Notes: generated by a model not told the origin, from the letters alone. A stretch of 64,000 nucleotides of DNA from Saussurea involucrata (GCA_033807775.1 JAWVWS010001074.1:496001-560000), one strand, 5' to 3'. Positions 12,701 through 26,781 are shown, counted from the stretch's first letter. Numbers and translations: made by a program.

Positions 12701-14335
12701 GAATAATTTAACTCTTTTGAAATGGTTATCTTCATAAATGTTGTAAAACAACCATATTTGGGGCTTTTGGATATTTTGATGTGTAGAAATCATAATATGT
12801 CATTAAAGGATTAATTGGTCAAAATCATATTTTGTTCACTTTCTTTCTCGTTTGGAGTATTGTGGACGATTTTGGTTATGTTTAGTTGAAGTGTTCTTCT
12901 CCTTCTTCATTTATGAAGATTAGGGCTTGATGTATTTGAGATTTTGGGTTCTAAATGTTTGGGGAATGATTCTAAGTATTTGAGGATAAATACTTATGGT
13001 TGGAAACTTGTGGATCTAGGTTTTGGAAGATTTGGCCAAAAGGATCCGGGTTGCATCAAAGAAGCTTACGTTGGGAGAAATTCTAGATTTAGCTTAAATC
13101 TAGCGACGTGAGTTCAAGTTGATTTGTGAAAACTTTGTGCATGCCAAAAATGTTATTTTCCAAATATTTGGGTGTTTTACTTGAAAATATCAATGGTTGA
13201 GTTAATGGAATAGTTTAACTCTTTTGAAATGGTTATCTTCATAATGTTGTAAAACAACCATATTTGGGGCTTTTGGATATTTTGATGTGTAGAAATCATA
13301 ATATGTCATTAAAGGATTAATTGCTCAAAATCATATTTTGTTCACTTTATTTCTCGTTTGGAGTATTGTGGACGATTTTGGTTATGTTTAGTTGAAGTGT
13401 TCTTCTCCTTCTTCATTTATGAAGATTAAGGCTTGATGTATTTGAGATTTTAGGTTCTAAATGTTTGGGGAATGATTCTAAGTATTTGAGGATAAATACT
13501 TATGGTTGGAAACTTGTGGATCTAGGTTTTGAAAGATTTGGCCTAAAGGATCCGGGTTGCATCAAAGGAGCTTACGCTGGGAGAAATTCTAGATTTAGCT
13601 TAAATCTAGTGAGGTGAGTTCAAGGTGATTTGTGAAAACTTTGTGCATGCCAAAAATGTTATTTTCCAAATATATGTGTGTTTTACTTGAAAGTATCAAT
13701 GGTTGAGTTAATGGAATAGTTTAACTCTTTTGAAATGGTTATCTTCATAAATGTTGTAAAACAACCATATTTGGGGCTTTTGGATATCTTGATGTGTAGA
13801 AATCATAATATGTCATTAAAGGATGAATTCCTCAAAATCATATTTTGTTCACTTTCTTTCTCGTTTGGAGTATTGTGGACGGTTTGGTTATGTTTAGTTG
13901 AAGTGTTCTTCTCCTTCTTCATTTATGAAGATTAGGGCTTGATGTATTTGAGATTTTGGGTTCTAAATGTTTGGGAAATGGTTCTAAGTATTTGAGGATA
14001 AATACTTATGGTTGGAAACTTGTGGATCTAGGTTTTGAAAGATTTGGCCTAAAGGATCCGGGTTGCATCAAAGAAGCTTACGTTGGGAGAAATTCTAGAT
14101 TTAGCTTAAATCTAGCGACGTGAGTTCAAGTTGATTTGTGAAAACTTTGTGCATGCCAAAAATGTTATTTTCCAAATATTTGCGTGTTTTACTTGAAAAT
14201 ATCAATGGTTGAGTTAATGGAATAGTTTAACTCTTTTGAAATGGTTATCTTCATAATGTTGTAAAACAACCATATTTGGGGCTTTTGGATATTTTGATGT
14301 GTAGAAATCATAATATGTCATTAAAGGATTAATTG
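9782..14335 (+). repeat. Nine-monomer block, copy 2 of the 4555 bp duplication
   Basis: Landmarks 10005, 10512, 11016, 11522, 12028, 12535, 13042, 13548 and 14054 repeat the spacing pattern of copy 1 one for one, including the 504 bp monomer ending at 11016 (6461 in copy 1). Every private variant listed for copy 1 is found here 4555 bp downstream. The match stops at c14336. Confidence 0.93.
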
Positions 14336-15619
14336 CTCAAAATCATATTTTGTTCACTTTCTTTCTCGTTTGGAGTATTGTGGACGGTTTGGTTATGTTT
14401 AGTTGAAGTGTTCTTCTCCTTCTTCATTTATGAAGATTAGGGATTGATGTATTTGAGATTTTTGGTTCTAAATGTTTGGGGAATGATTCTAAGTATTTGA
14501 GGATAAATACTTATGGTTGAAAACTTGTGGATCTAGGTTTTGGAAGATTTGGCCTAAAGGATCCGGGTTGCATCAAAGAAGCTTACGTTGGGAGAAATTC
14601 TAGATTTAGCTTAAATCTAGCGACGTGAGTTCAAGCTGATTTGTGAAAACTTTGTGCATGCCAAAAATGTTATTTTCCAAATATTTGTGTGTTTTACTTG
14701 AAAATATCAACTGTTGAGTTAATGGAATAGTTTAACTCTTTTGAAATGGTTATCTTCGTAAATGTTGTAAAACAACCATATTTGGGGCTTTTGGATATTT
14801 TGATGTGTAGAAATCATAATATGTCATTAAAGGATTAATTGCTCAAAATCATATTTTGTTCACTTTCTTTCTCATTTGGAGTATTGTGGAAATTTTAGTT
14901 ATGTTTAGTTGAAGTGTTCTTCTCCTTCTTCATTTATGAATATTAGGGCTTGATGTATTTGAGATTTTGGGTTCTAAATGTTTGGGAAATGATTCTAAGT
15001 ATTTGAGGATAAATACTTATGGTTGGAAACTTGTGGATCTAGGTTTTGGAAGATTTGGCCTAAAGGATCCGGGTTGCATCAAAGAAGCTTACGTTGGGAG
15101 AAATTCTAGATTTAGCTTAAATCTAGCGACGTGAGTTCAAGTTGATTTGTGAAAACTTTGTGCATGCCAAAAATGTTATTTTCCAAATATTTGGGTGTTT
15201 TACTTGAAAATATCAATGGTTGAGTTAATGGAATAGTTTAACTCTTTTGAAATGGTTATCTTCATAATGTTGTAAAACAACCATATTTGGGGCTTTTGGA
15301 TATTTTGATGTGTAGAAATCATAATATGTCATTAAAGGATTAATTGCTCAAAATCATATTTTGTTCACTTTCTTTCTCGTTTGGAGTATTGTGGACGATT
15401 TTGGTTATGTTTAGTTGAAGTGTTCTTCTCCTTCTTCATTTATGAAGATTAGGGCTTGATGTATTTGAGATTTTGGGTTCTAAATGTTTGGGGAATGATT
15501 CTAAGTATTTGAGGATAAATACTTATGGTTGGAAACTTGTGGATCTAGGTTTTGGAAGATTTGGCCTAAAGGATCCGGGTTGCATCAAAGGAGCTTACGT
15601 TGGGAGAAATTCTAGATTT
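14336..15619 (+). repeat. Bridge monomers between the nine-mer and eight-mer domains
   Basis: Landmarks 14559, 15065 and 15571. The first matches the monomer at 902 (gtggacggtttgg, gagatttttgg), the second resembles those at 1407/1912 (gtggaaattttag), and the third matches 2418 (gattttgctt). The last monomer also resembles the one at 19620, from which it differs at 15619 (t versus g19668). The eight-monomer HOR may therefore begin slightly before 15620; an upstream difference is gcgacgtg near 15127 against gcgacatg at 19176-19183. Confidence 0.82.
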
Positions 15620-18600
15620 TGCTTAAATCTAGCGAGGTGAGTTCAAGGTGATTTGTGAAAACTTTGTGCATGCCAAAAATGTTATTTTCCAAATATTTGT
15701 GTGTTTTACTTGAAAATATCAATGGTTGAGTTAATGGAATAGTTTAACTCTTTTGAAATGGTTATCTTCATAAATGTTGTAAAACAACCATATTTGGGGC
15801 TTTTGGATATTTTGATGTGTAGAAATCATAATATGTCATTAAAGGATTAATTGCTCAAAATCATATTTTGTTCACTTTCTTTCTCGTTTGGAGTATTGTG
15901 GAAAATTTGGTTATGTTTAGTTGAAGTGTTCTTCTCCTTCTTCATTTATGAATATTAGGGCTTGATGTATTTGAGATTTTGGGTTCTAAATGTTTGGGAA
16001 ATGATTCTAAGTATTTGAGGATAAATACATGGTTGAAAACTTGTGGATCTAGGTTTTGGAAGATTTGGCCTAAAGGATCCGGGTTGCATCAAAGAAGCTT
16101 ACGTTGGGAGAAATTCTAGATTTAGCTTAAATCTAGCGACGTGAGTTCAAGCTGATTTGTGAAAACTTTGTGCATGCCAAAAATGTTATTTTCCAAATAT
16201 TTGGGTGTTTTACTTGAAAATATCAATGGTTGAGTTAATGGAATAGTTTAACTCTTTTGAAATGGTTATCTTCATAATGTTGTAAAACAACCATATTTGG
16301 GGCTTTTGGATATTTTGATGTGTACAAATCATAATATGTCATTAAAGGATTAATTGCTCAAAATCATATTTTGTTCACTTTCTTTCTCGTTTGGAGTATT
16401 GTGGACGATTTTGGTTATGTTTAGTTGAAGTGTTCTTCTCCTTCTTCATTTATGAAGATTAGGGCTTGATGTATTTGAGATTTTGGGTTCTAAATATTTG
16501 GGGAATGATTCTAAGTATTTGAGGATAAATAGTTATGGTTGGAAACATGTGGATCTAGGTTTTGGAAGATTTGGCCTAAAGGATCCGGGTCGCATCAAAG
16601 GAGCTTACGTTGGGAGAAATTCTAGATTTACCTTAAATCTAGCGAGGTGAGTTCAAAGTGATTTGTGAAAACTTTGTGCATGCCAAAAATGTTATTTTCC
16701 AAATATTTGTGTGTTTTACTTGAAAATATCAATGGTTGAGTTAATGGAATAGTTTAACTCTTTTGAAATGGTTATCTTCGTAAATGTTGTAAAACAACCA
16801 TATTTGGGGCTTTTGGATATTTTGATGTGTAGAAATCATAATATGTCATTAAAGGATTAATTGGTCAAAATCATATTTTTTTCACTTTCTTTCTCGTTTG
16901 GAGTATTGTGGACGATTTTGGTTATGTTTAGTTGAAGTGTTCTTCTCCTTCTTCATTTATGAAGATTAAGGCTTGATGTATTTGAGATTTTAGGTTCTAA
17001 ATGTTTGGGGAATGATTCTAAGTATTTGAGGATAAATACTTATGGTTGGAAACTTGTGGATCTAGGTTTTGGAAGATTTGTCCTAAAGGATCCGGGTTGC
17101 ATCAAAGGAGCTTACGTTGGGAGAAATTCTAGATTTAGCTTAAATCTAGCGAGTTGAGTTCAAGGTGATTTGTGAAAACTTTGTGCATGCCAAAAATGTT
17201 ATTTTCCAAATATTTGTGTGTTTTACTTGAAAATATCAATGGTTGAGTTAATGGAATAGTTTAACTCTTTTGAAATGGTTATCTTCATAAATGTTGTAAA
17301 ACAACCATATTTGGGGCTTTTGGATATTTTGATGTGTAGAAATCATAATATGTCATTAAAGGATTGATTGCTCAAAATCATATTTTGTTCACTTTCTTTC
17401 TCGTTTGGAGTATTGTGGACGATTTTGGTTATGTTTAGTTGAAGTGTTTTTCTCCTTCTTCATTTATGGAGATTAGGGCTTGATGTATTTGAGATTTTGG
17501 GTTCTAAATGTTTGGGGAATGATTCTAAGTATTTGAGGATAAATACTTATGGTTGGAAACTTGTGGATCTAGGTTTTGGAAGATTTGGCCTAAAGGATCC
17601 GGGTTGCATCAAAGGAGCTTACGTTGGGAGAAATTCTAGAATTAGCTTAAATCTAGCGAGGTGAGTTCAAAGTGATTTGTGAAAATTTGTGCATGCCAAA
17701 AATGTTATTTTCCAAATATTTGTGTGTTTTACTTGAAAATATCAATGGTTGAGTTAATGGAATAGTTTAACTCTTTTGAAATGGTTATCTTCGTAAATGT
17801 TGTAAAACAACCATATTTGGGGCTTTTGGATATTTTGATGTGTAGAAATCATAATATGTCATTAAAGGATTAATTGGTCAAAATCATATTTTGTTCACTT
17901 TCTTTCTCGTTTGGAGTATTGTGGACGATTTTGGTTATGTTTAGTTGAAGTGTTCTTCTCCTTCTTCATTTATGAAGATTAAGGTTTGATGTATTTGAGA
18001 TTTTAGGTTCTAAATGTTTGGGGAATGATTCTAAGTATTTGAGGATAAATACTTATGGTTGGAAACTTGTGGATCTAGGTTTTGGAAGATTTGTCCTAAA
18101 GGATCCGGGTTGCATCAAAGGAGCTTACGTTGGGAGAAATTCTAGATTTAGCTTAAATCTAGCGAGGTGAGTTCAAGGTGATTTGTGAAAACTTTGTGCA
18201 TGCCAAAAATGTTATTTTCCAAATATTTGTGTGTTTTACTTGAAAATATCAATGGTTGAGTTAATGGAATAGTTTAACTCTTTTGAAATGGTTATCTTCA
18301 TAAATGTTGTAAAACAACCATATTTGGGGCTTTTGGATATTTTGATGTGTAGAAATCATAATATGTCATCAAAGGATTGATTGCTCAAAATCATATTTTG
18401 TTCACTTTCTTTCTCGTTTGGAGTATTGTGGAAATTTTGGTTATGTTTAGTTGAAATGTTCTTCTCCTTCTTCATTTATGAAGATTAGGGCTTGATGTAT
18501 TTGAGATTTTGGGTTCTAAATGTTTGGGAAATGATTCTAAGTATTTGAGGATAAATACTTATGGTTGGAAACTTGTGGATCTAGGTTTTGGAAGATTTGG

Positions 18601-19668
18601 CCTAAAGGATCCGGGTTGCATCAAAGAAGCTTACGTTGGGAGAAATTCTAGATTTAGCTTAAATCTAGCTAGGTGAGTTCAAAGTGATTTGTGAAAACTT
18701 TGTGCATGCCAAAAATGTTATTTTCCAAATATTTGTGTGTTTTACTTGAAAATATCAATGGTTGAGTTAATGGAATAGTTTAACTCTTTTGAAATGGTTA
18801 TCTTCATAAATGTTGTAAAACAACCATATTTGGGGCTTTTGGATATTTTGATGTGTAGAAATCATAATGTGTCATTAAATGATTAATTGCTCAAAATCAT
18901 ATTTTGTTCACTTTCTTTCTCGTTTGGAGTATTGTGGACGATTTTGGTTATGTTTAGTTGAAGTGTTCTTCTCCTTCTTCATTTATGAAGATTAAGGCTT
19001 GATGTATTTGAGATTTTAGGTTCTAAATGTTTGGGGAATGATTCTAAGTATTTGAGGATAAATACTTATGGTTGGAAATTTGTGGATCTAGGTTTTGGAA
19101 GATTTGGCCTAAAGGATCCGGGTTGCATCAAAGAAGCTTACGTTGGGAGAAATTCTAGATTTAGCTTAAATCTAGCGACATGAGTTCAAGTTGATTTGTG
19201 AAAACTTTGTGCATGCCAAAAATGTTATTTTCCAAATATTTGGGTGTTTTACTTGAAAATATCAATGGTTGAGTTAATGGAATAGTTTAACTCTTTTGAA
19301 ATGGTTATCTTCATAATGTTGTAAAACAACCATATTTGGGGCTTTTGGATATTTTGATGTGTAGAAATCATAATATGTCATTAAAGGATTAATTGCTCAA
19401 AATCATATTTTGTTCACTTTCTTTCTCGTTTGGAGTATTGTGGACGATTTTGGTTATGTTTAGTTGAAGTGTTCTTCTCCTTCTTCATTTATGAAGATTA
19501 GGGCTTGATGTATTTGAGATTTTGGGTTCTAAATGTTTGGGGAATGATTCTAAGTATTTGAGGATAAATACTTATGGTTGGAAACTTGTGGATCTAGGTT
19601 TTGGAAGATTTGGCCTAAAGGATCCGGGTTGCATCAAAGGAGCTTACGTTGGGAGAAATTCTAGATTG
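15620..19668 (+). repeat. Eight-monomer HOR (4049 bp), copy A
   Basis: Landmarks 16075, 16581, 17088, 17595, 18101, 18607, 19114 and 19620 each recur 4049 bp later. Diagnostic monomers in order: 504 bp type with gtggaaaattt and aaatacatgg; type with gtacaaatc, aaatagttatgg, aaacatgtgg and gggtcgcatc; type with catatttttttcac and gatttgtcct; type with atggagatt and ctagaattag; type with aaggtttgatg; type with gtcatcaaagg and gtggaaatttt; type with cataatgtgtc and gaaatttgtgg; type with ctagattgtg. Copy A differs from copy B at 16347 (g versus t20396). Confidence 0.92.
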
Positions 19669-22600
19669 TGCTTAAATCTAGCGAGGTGAGTTCAAGGTGA
19701 TTTGTGAAAACTTTGTGCATGCCAAAAATGTTATTTTCCAAATATTTGTGTGTTTTACTTGAAAATATCAATGGTTGAGTTAATGGAATAGTTTAACTCT
19801 TTTGAAATGGTTATCTTCATAAATGTTGTAAAACAACCATATTTGGGGCTTTTGGATATTTTGATGTGTAGAAATCATAATATGTCATTAAAGGATTAAT
19901 TGCTCAAAATCATATTTTGTTCACTTTCTTTCTCGTTTGGAGTATTGTGGAAAATTTGGTTATGTTTAGTTGAAGTGTTCTTCTCCTTCTTCATTTATGA
20001 ATATTAGGGCTTGATGTATTTGAGATTTTGGGTTCTAAATGTTTGGGAAATGATTCTAAGTATTTGAGGATAAATACATGGTTGAAAACTTGTGGATCTA
20101 GGTTTTGGAAGATTTGGCCTAAAGGATCCGGGTTGCATCAAAGAAGCTTACGTTGGGAGAAATTCTAGATTTAGCTTAAATCTAGCGACGTGAGTTCAAG
20201 CTGATTTGTGAAAACTTTGTGCATGCCAAAAATGTTATTTTCCAAATATTTGGGTGTTTTACTTGAAAATATCAATGGTTGAGTTAATGGAATAGTTTAA
20301 CTCTTTTGAAATGGTTATCTTCATAATGTTGTAAAACAACCATATTTGGGGCTTTTGGATATTTTGATGTGTACAAATCATAATATGTCATTAAATGATT
20401 AATTGCTCAAAATCATATTTTGTTCACTTTCTTTCTCGTTTGGAGTATTGTGGACGATTTTGGTTATGTTTAGTTGAAGTGTTCTTCTCCTTCTTCATTT
20501 ATGAAGATTAGGGCTTGATGTATTTGAGATTTTGGGTTCTAAATATTTGGGGAATGATTCTAAGTATTTGAGGATAAATAGTTATGGTTGGAAACATGTG
20601 GATCTAGGTTTTGGAAGATTTGGCCTAAAGGATCCGGGTCGCATCAAAGGAGCTTACGTTGGGAGAAATTCTAGATTTACCTTAAATCTAGCGAGGTGAG
20701 TTCAAAGTGATTTGTGAAAACTTTGTGCATGCCAAAAATGTTATTTTCCAAATATTTGTGTGTTTTACTTGAAAATATCAATGGTTGAGTTAATGGAATA
20801 GTTTAACTCTTTTGAAATGGTTATCTTCGTAAATGTTGTAAAACAACCATATTTGGGGCTTTTGGATATTTTGATGTGTAGAAATCATAATATGTCATTA
20901 AAGGATTAATTGGTCAAAATCATATTTTTTTCACTTTCTTTCTCGTTTGGAGTATTGTGGACGATTTTGGTTATGTTTAGTTGAAGTGTTCTTCTCCTTC
21001 TTCATTTATGAAGATTAAGGCTTGATGTATTTGAGATTTTAGGTTCTAAATGTTTGGGGAATGATTCTAAGTATTTGAGGATAAATACTTATGGTTGGAA
21101 ACTTGTGGATCTAGGTTTTGGAAGATTTGTCCTAAAGGATCCGGGTTGCATCAAAGGAGCTTACGTTGGGAGAAATTCTAGATTTAGCTTAAATCTAGCG
21201 AGTTGAGTTCAAGGTGATTTGTGAAAACTTTGTGCATGCCAAAAATGTTATTTTCCAAATATTTGTGTGTTTTACTTGAAAATATCAATGGTTGAGTTAA
21301 TGGAATAGTTTAACTCTTTTGAAATGGTTATCTTCATAAATGTTGTAAAACAACCATATTTGGGGCTTTTGGATATTTTGATGTGTAGAAATCATAATAT
21401 GTCATTAAAGGATTGATTGCTCAAAATCATATTTTGTTCACTTTCTTTCTCGTTTGGAGTATTGTGGACGATTTTGGTTATGTTTAGTTGAAGTGTTTTT
21501 CTCCTTCTTCATTTATGGAGATTAGGGCTTGATGTATTTGAGATTTTGGGTTCTAAATGTTTGGGGAATGATTCTAAGTATTTGAGGATAAATACTTATG
21601 GTTGGAAACTTGTGGATCTAGGTTTTGGAAGATTTGGCCTAAAGGATCCGGGTTGCATCAAAGGAGCTTACGTTGGGAGAAATTCTAGAATTAGCTTAAA
21701 TCTAGCGAGGTGAGTTCAAAGTGATTTGTGAAAATTTGTGCATGCCAAAAATGTTATTTTCCAAATATTTGTGTGTTTTACTTGAAAATATCAATGGTTG
21801 AGTTAATGGAATAGTTTAACTCTTTTGAAATGGTTATCTTCGTAAATGTTGTAAAACAACCATATTTGGGGCTTTTGGATATTTTGATGTGTAGAAATCA
21901 TAATATGTCATTAAAGGATTAATTGGTCAAAATCATATTTTGTTCACTTTCTTTCTCGTTTGGAGTATTGTGGACGATTTTGGTTATGTTTAGTTGAAGT
22001 GTTCTTCTCCTTCTTCATTTATGAAGATTAAGGTTTGATGTATTTGAGATTTTAGGTTCTAAATGTTTGGGGAATGATTCTAAGTATTTGAGGATAAATA
22101 CTTATGGTTGGAAACTTGTGGATCTAGGTTTTGGAAGATTTGTCCTAAAGGATCCGGGTTGCATCAAAGGAGCTTACGTTGGGAGAAATTCTAGATTTAG
22201 CTTAAATCTAGCGAGGTGAGTTCAAGGTGATTTGTGAAAACTTTGTGCATGCCAAAAATGTTATTTTCCAAATATTTGTGTGTTTTACTTGAAAATATCA
22301 ATGGTTGAGTTAATGGAATAGTTTAACTCTTTTGAAATGGTTATCTTCATAAATGTTGTAAAACAACCATATTTGGGGCTTTTGGATATTTTGATGTGTA
22401 GAAATCATAATATGTCATCAAAGGATTGATTGCTCAAAATCATATTTTGTTCACTTTCTTTCTCGTTTGGAGTATTGTGGAAATTTTGGTTATGTTTAGT
22501 TGAAATGTTCTTCTCCTTCTTCATTTATGAAGATTAGGGCTTGATGTATTTGAGATTTTGGGTTCTAAATGTTTGGGAAATGATTCTAAGTATTTGAGGA

Positions 22601-23717
22601 TAAATACTTATGGTTGGAAACTTGTGGATCTAGGTTTTGGAAGATTTGGCCTAAAGGATCCGGGTTGCATCAAAGAAGCTTACGTTGGGAGAAATTCTAG
22701 ATTTAGCTTAAATCTAGCTAGGTGAGTTCAAAGTGATTTGTGAAAACTTTGTGCATGCCAAAAATGTTATTTTCCAAATATTTGTGTGTTTTACTTGAAA
22801 ATATCAATGGTTGAGTTAATGGAATAGTTTAACTCTTTTGAAATGGTTATCTTCATAAATGTTGTAAAACAACCATATTTGGGGCTTTTGGATATTTTGA
22901 TGTGTAGAAATCATAATGTGTCATTAAATGATTAATTGCTCAAAATCATATTTTGTTCACTTTCTTTCTCGTTTGGAGTATTGTGGACGATTTTGGTTAT
23001 GTTTAGTTGAAGTGTTCTTCTCCTTCTTCATTTATGAAGATTAAGGCTTGATGTATTTGAGATTTTAGGTTCTAAATGTTTGGGGAATGATTCTAAGTAT
23101 TTGAGGATAAATACTTATGGTTGGAAATTTGTGGATCTAGGTTTTGGAAGATTTGGCCTAAAGGATCCGGGTTGCATCAAAGAAGCTTACGTTGGGAGAA
23201 ATTCTAGATTTAGCTTAAATCTAGCGACATGAGTTCAAGTTGATTTGTGAAAACTTTGTGCATGCCAAAAATGTTATTTTCCAAATATTTGGGTGTTTTA
23301 CTTGAAAATATCAATGGTTGAGTTAATGGAATAGTTTAACTCTTTTGAAATGGTTATCTTCATAATGTTGTAAAACAACCATATTTGGGGCTTTTGGATA
23401 TTTTGATGTGTAGAAATCATAATATGTCATTAAAGGATTAATTGCTCAAAATCATATTTTGTTCACTTTCTTTCTCGTTTGGAGTATTGTGGACGATTTT
23501 GGTTATGTTTAGTTGAAGTGTTCTTCTCCTTCTTCATTTATGAAGATTAGGGCTTGATGTATTTGAGATTTTGGGTTCTAAATGTTTGGGGAATGATTCT
23601 AAGTATTTGAGGATAAATACTTATGGTTGGAAACTTGTGGATCTAGGTTTTGGAAGATTTGGCCTAAAGGATCCGGGTTGCATCAAAGGAGCTTACGTTG
23701 GGAGAAATTCTAGATTG
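19669..23717 (+). repeat. Eight-monomer HOR (4049 bp), copy B
   Basis: Landmarks 20124, 20630, 21137, 21644, 22150, 22656, 23163 and 23669 repeat the eight monomer types of copy A in the same order and with the same spacing (504, 506, 507, 507, 506, 506, 507, 506). Private change t20396 (ttaaatgatt) is absent from A and C. gcgagttgag and ctagaattag are shared with A but not with C. Confidence 0.92.
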
Positions 23718-26700
23718 TGCTTAAATCTAGCGAGGTGAGTTCAAGGTGATTTGTGAAAACTTTGTGCATGCCAAAAATGTTATTTTCCAAATATTTGTGT
23801 GTTTTACTTGAAAATATCAATGGTTGAGTTAATGGAATAGTTTAACTCTTTTGAAATGGTTATCTTCATAAATGTTGTAAAACAACCATATTTGGGGCTT
23901 TTGGATATTTTGATGTGTAGAAATCATAATATGTCATTAAAGGATTAATTGCTCAAAATCATATTTTGTTCACTTTCTTTCTCGTTTGGAGTATTGTGGA
24001 AAATTTGGTTATGTTTAGTTGAAGTGTTCTTCTCCTTCTTCATTTATGAATATTAGGGCTTGATGTATTTGAGATTTTGGGTTCTAAATGTTTGGGAAAT
24101 GATTCTAAGTATTTGAGGATAAATACATGGTTGAAAACTTGTGGATCTAGGTTTTGGAAGATTTGGCCTAAAGGATCCGGGTTGCATCAAAGAAGCTTAC
24201 GTTGGGAGAAATTCTAGATTTAGCTTAAATCTAGCGACGTGAGTTCAAGCTGATTTGTGAAAACTTTGTGCATGCCAAAAATGTTATTTTCCAAATATTT
24301 GGGTGTTTTACTTGAAAATATCAATGGTTGAGTTAATGGAATAGTTTAACTCTTTTGAAATGGTTATCTTCATAATGTTGTAAAACAACCATATTTGGGG
24401 CTTTTGGATATTTTGATGTGTACAAATCATAATATGTCATTAAAGGATTAATTGCTCAAAATCATATTTTGTTCACTTTCTTTCTCGTTTGGAGTATTGT
24501 GGACGATTTTGGTTATGTTTAGTTGAAGTGTTCTTCTCCTTCTTCATTTATGAAGATTAGGGCTTGATGTATTTGAGATTTTGGGTTCTAAATATTTGGG
24601 GAATGATTCTAAGTATTTGAGGATAAATAGTTATGGTTGGAAACATGTGGATCTAGGTTTTGGAAGATTTGGCCTAAAGGATCCGGGTCGCATCAAAGGA
24701 GCTTACGTTGGGAGAAATTCTAGATTTACCTTAAATCTAGCGAGGTGAGTTCAAAGTGATTTGTGAAAACTTTGTGCATGCCAAAAATGTTATTTTCCAA
24801 ATATTTGTGTGTTTTACTTGAAAATATCAATGGTTGAGTTAATGGAATAGTTTAACTCTTTTGAAATGGTTATCTTCGTAAATGTTGTAAAACAACCATA
24901 TTTGGGGCTTTTGGATATTTTGATGTGTAGAAATCATAATATGTCATTAAAGGATTAATTGGTCAAAATCATATTTTTTTCACTTTCTTTCTCGTTTGGA
25001 GTATTGTGGACGATTTTGGTTATGTTTAGTTGAAGTGTTCTTCTCCTTCTTCATTTATGAAGATTAAGGCTTGATGTATTTGAGATTTTAGGTTCTAAAT
25101 GTTTGGGGAATGATTCTAAGTATTTGAGGATAAATACTTATGGTTGGAAACTTGTGGATCTAGGTTTTGGAAGATTTGTCCTAAAGGATCCGGGTTGCAT
25201 CAAAGGAGCTTACGTTGGGAGAAATTCTAGATTTAGCTTAAATCTAGCGAGGTGAGTTCAAGGTGATTTGTGAAAACTTTGTGCATGCCAAAAATGTTAT
25301 TTTCCAAATATTTGTGTGTTTTACTTGAAAATATCAATGGTTGAGTTAATGGAATAGTTTAACTCTTTTGAAATGGTTATCTTCATAAATGTTGTAAAAC
25401 AACCATATTTGGGGCTTTTGGATATTTTGATGTGTAGAAATCATAATATGTCATTAAAGGATTGATTTTTCAAAATCATATTTTGTTCACTTTCTTTCTC
25501 GTTTGGAGTATTGTGGACGATTTTGGTTATGTTTAGTTGAAGTGTTTTTCTCCTTCTTCATTTATGGAGATTAGGGCTTGATGTATTTGAGATTTTGGGT
25601 TCTAAATGTTTGGGGAATGATTCTAAGTATTTGAGGATAAATACTTATGGTTGGAAACTTGTGGATCTAGGTTTTGGAAGATTTGGCCTAAAGGATCCGG
25701 GTTGCATCAAAGGAGCTTACGTTGGGAGAAATTCTAGATTTAGCTTAAATCTAGCGAGGTGAGTTCAAAGTGATTTGTGAAAATTTGTGCATGCCAAAAA
25801 TGTTATTTTCCAAATATTTGTGTGTTTTACTTGAAAATATCAATGGTTGAGTTAATGGAATAGTTTAACTCTTTTGAAATGGTTATCTTCGTAAATGTTG
25901 TAAAACAACCATATTTGGGGCTTTTGGATATTTTGATGTGTAGAAATCATAATATGTCATTAAAGGATTAATTGGTCAAAATCATATTTTGTTCACTTTC
26001 TTTCTCGTTTGGAGTATTGTGGACGATTTTGGTTATGTTTAGTTGAAGTGTTCTTCTCCTTCTTCATTTATGAAGATTAAGGTTTGATGTATTTGAGATT
26101 TTAGGTTCTAAATGTTTGGGGAATGATTCTAAGTATTTGAGGATAAATACTTATGGTTGGAAACTTGTGGATCTAGGTTTTGGAAGATTTGTCCTAAAGG
26201 ATCCGGGTTGCATCAAAGGAGCTTACGTTGGGAGAAATTCTAGATTTAGCTTAAATCTAGCGAGGTGAGTTCAAGGTGATTTGTGAAAACTTTGTGCATG
26301 CCAAAAATGTTATTTTCCAAATATTTGTGTGTTTTATTTGAAAATATCAATGGTTGAGTTAATGGAATAGTTTAACTCTTTTGAAATGGTTATCTTCATA
26401 AATGTTGTAAAACAACCATATTTGGGGCTTTTGGATATTTTGATGTGTAGAAATCATAATATGTCATCAAAGGATTGATTGCTCAAAATCATATTTTGTT
26501 CACTTTCTTTCTCGTTTGGAGTATTGTGGAAATTTTGGTTATGTTTAGTTGAAATGTTCTTCTCCTTCTTCATTTATGAAGATTAGGGCTTGATGTATTT
26601 GAGATTTTGGGTTCTAAATGTTTGGGAAATGATTCTAAGTATTTGAGGATAAATACTTATGGTTGGAAACTTGTGGATCTAGGTTTTGGAAGATTTGGCC

Positions 26701-26781
26701 TAAAGGATCCGGGTTGCATCAAAGAAGCTTACGTTGGGAGAAATTCTAGATTTAGCTTAAATCTAGCTAGGTGAGTTCAAA
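23718..26781 (+). repeat. Eight-monomer HOR, copy C, contracted to six monomers
   Basis: Landmarks 24173, 24679, 25186, 25693, 26199 and 26705 follow the first six types of copies A and B. The next monomer (27209) is again the first type (gtggaaaattt, aaatacatgg), so the cataatgtgtc and ctagattgtg types are missing. Copy C also differs by attgatttttc (near 25463), gcgaggtgag where A and B have gcgagttgag, and ctagatttag where they have ctagaattag. Confidence 0.9.
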
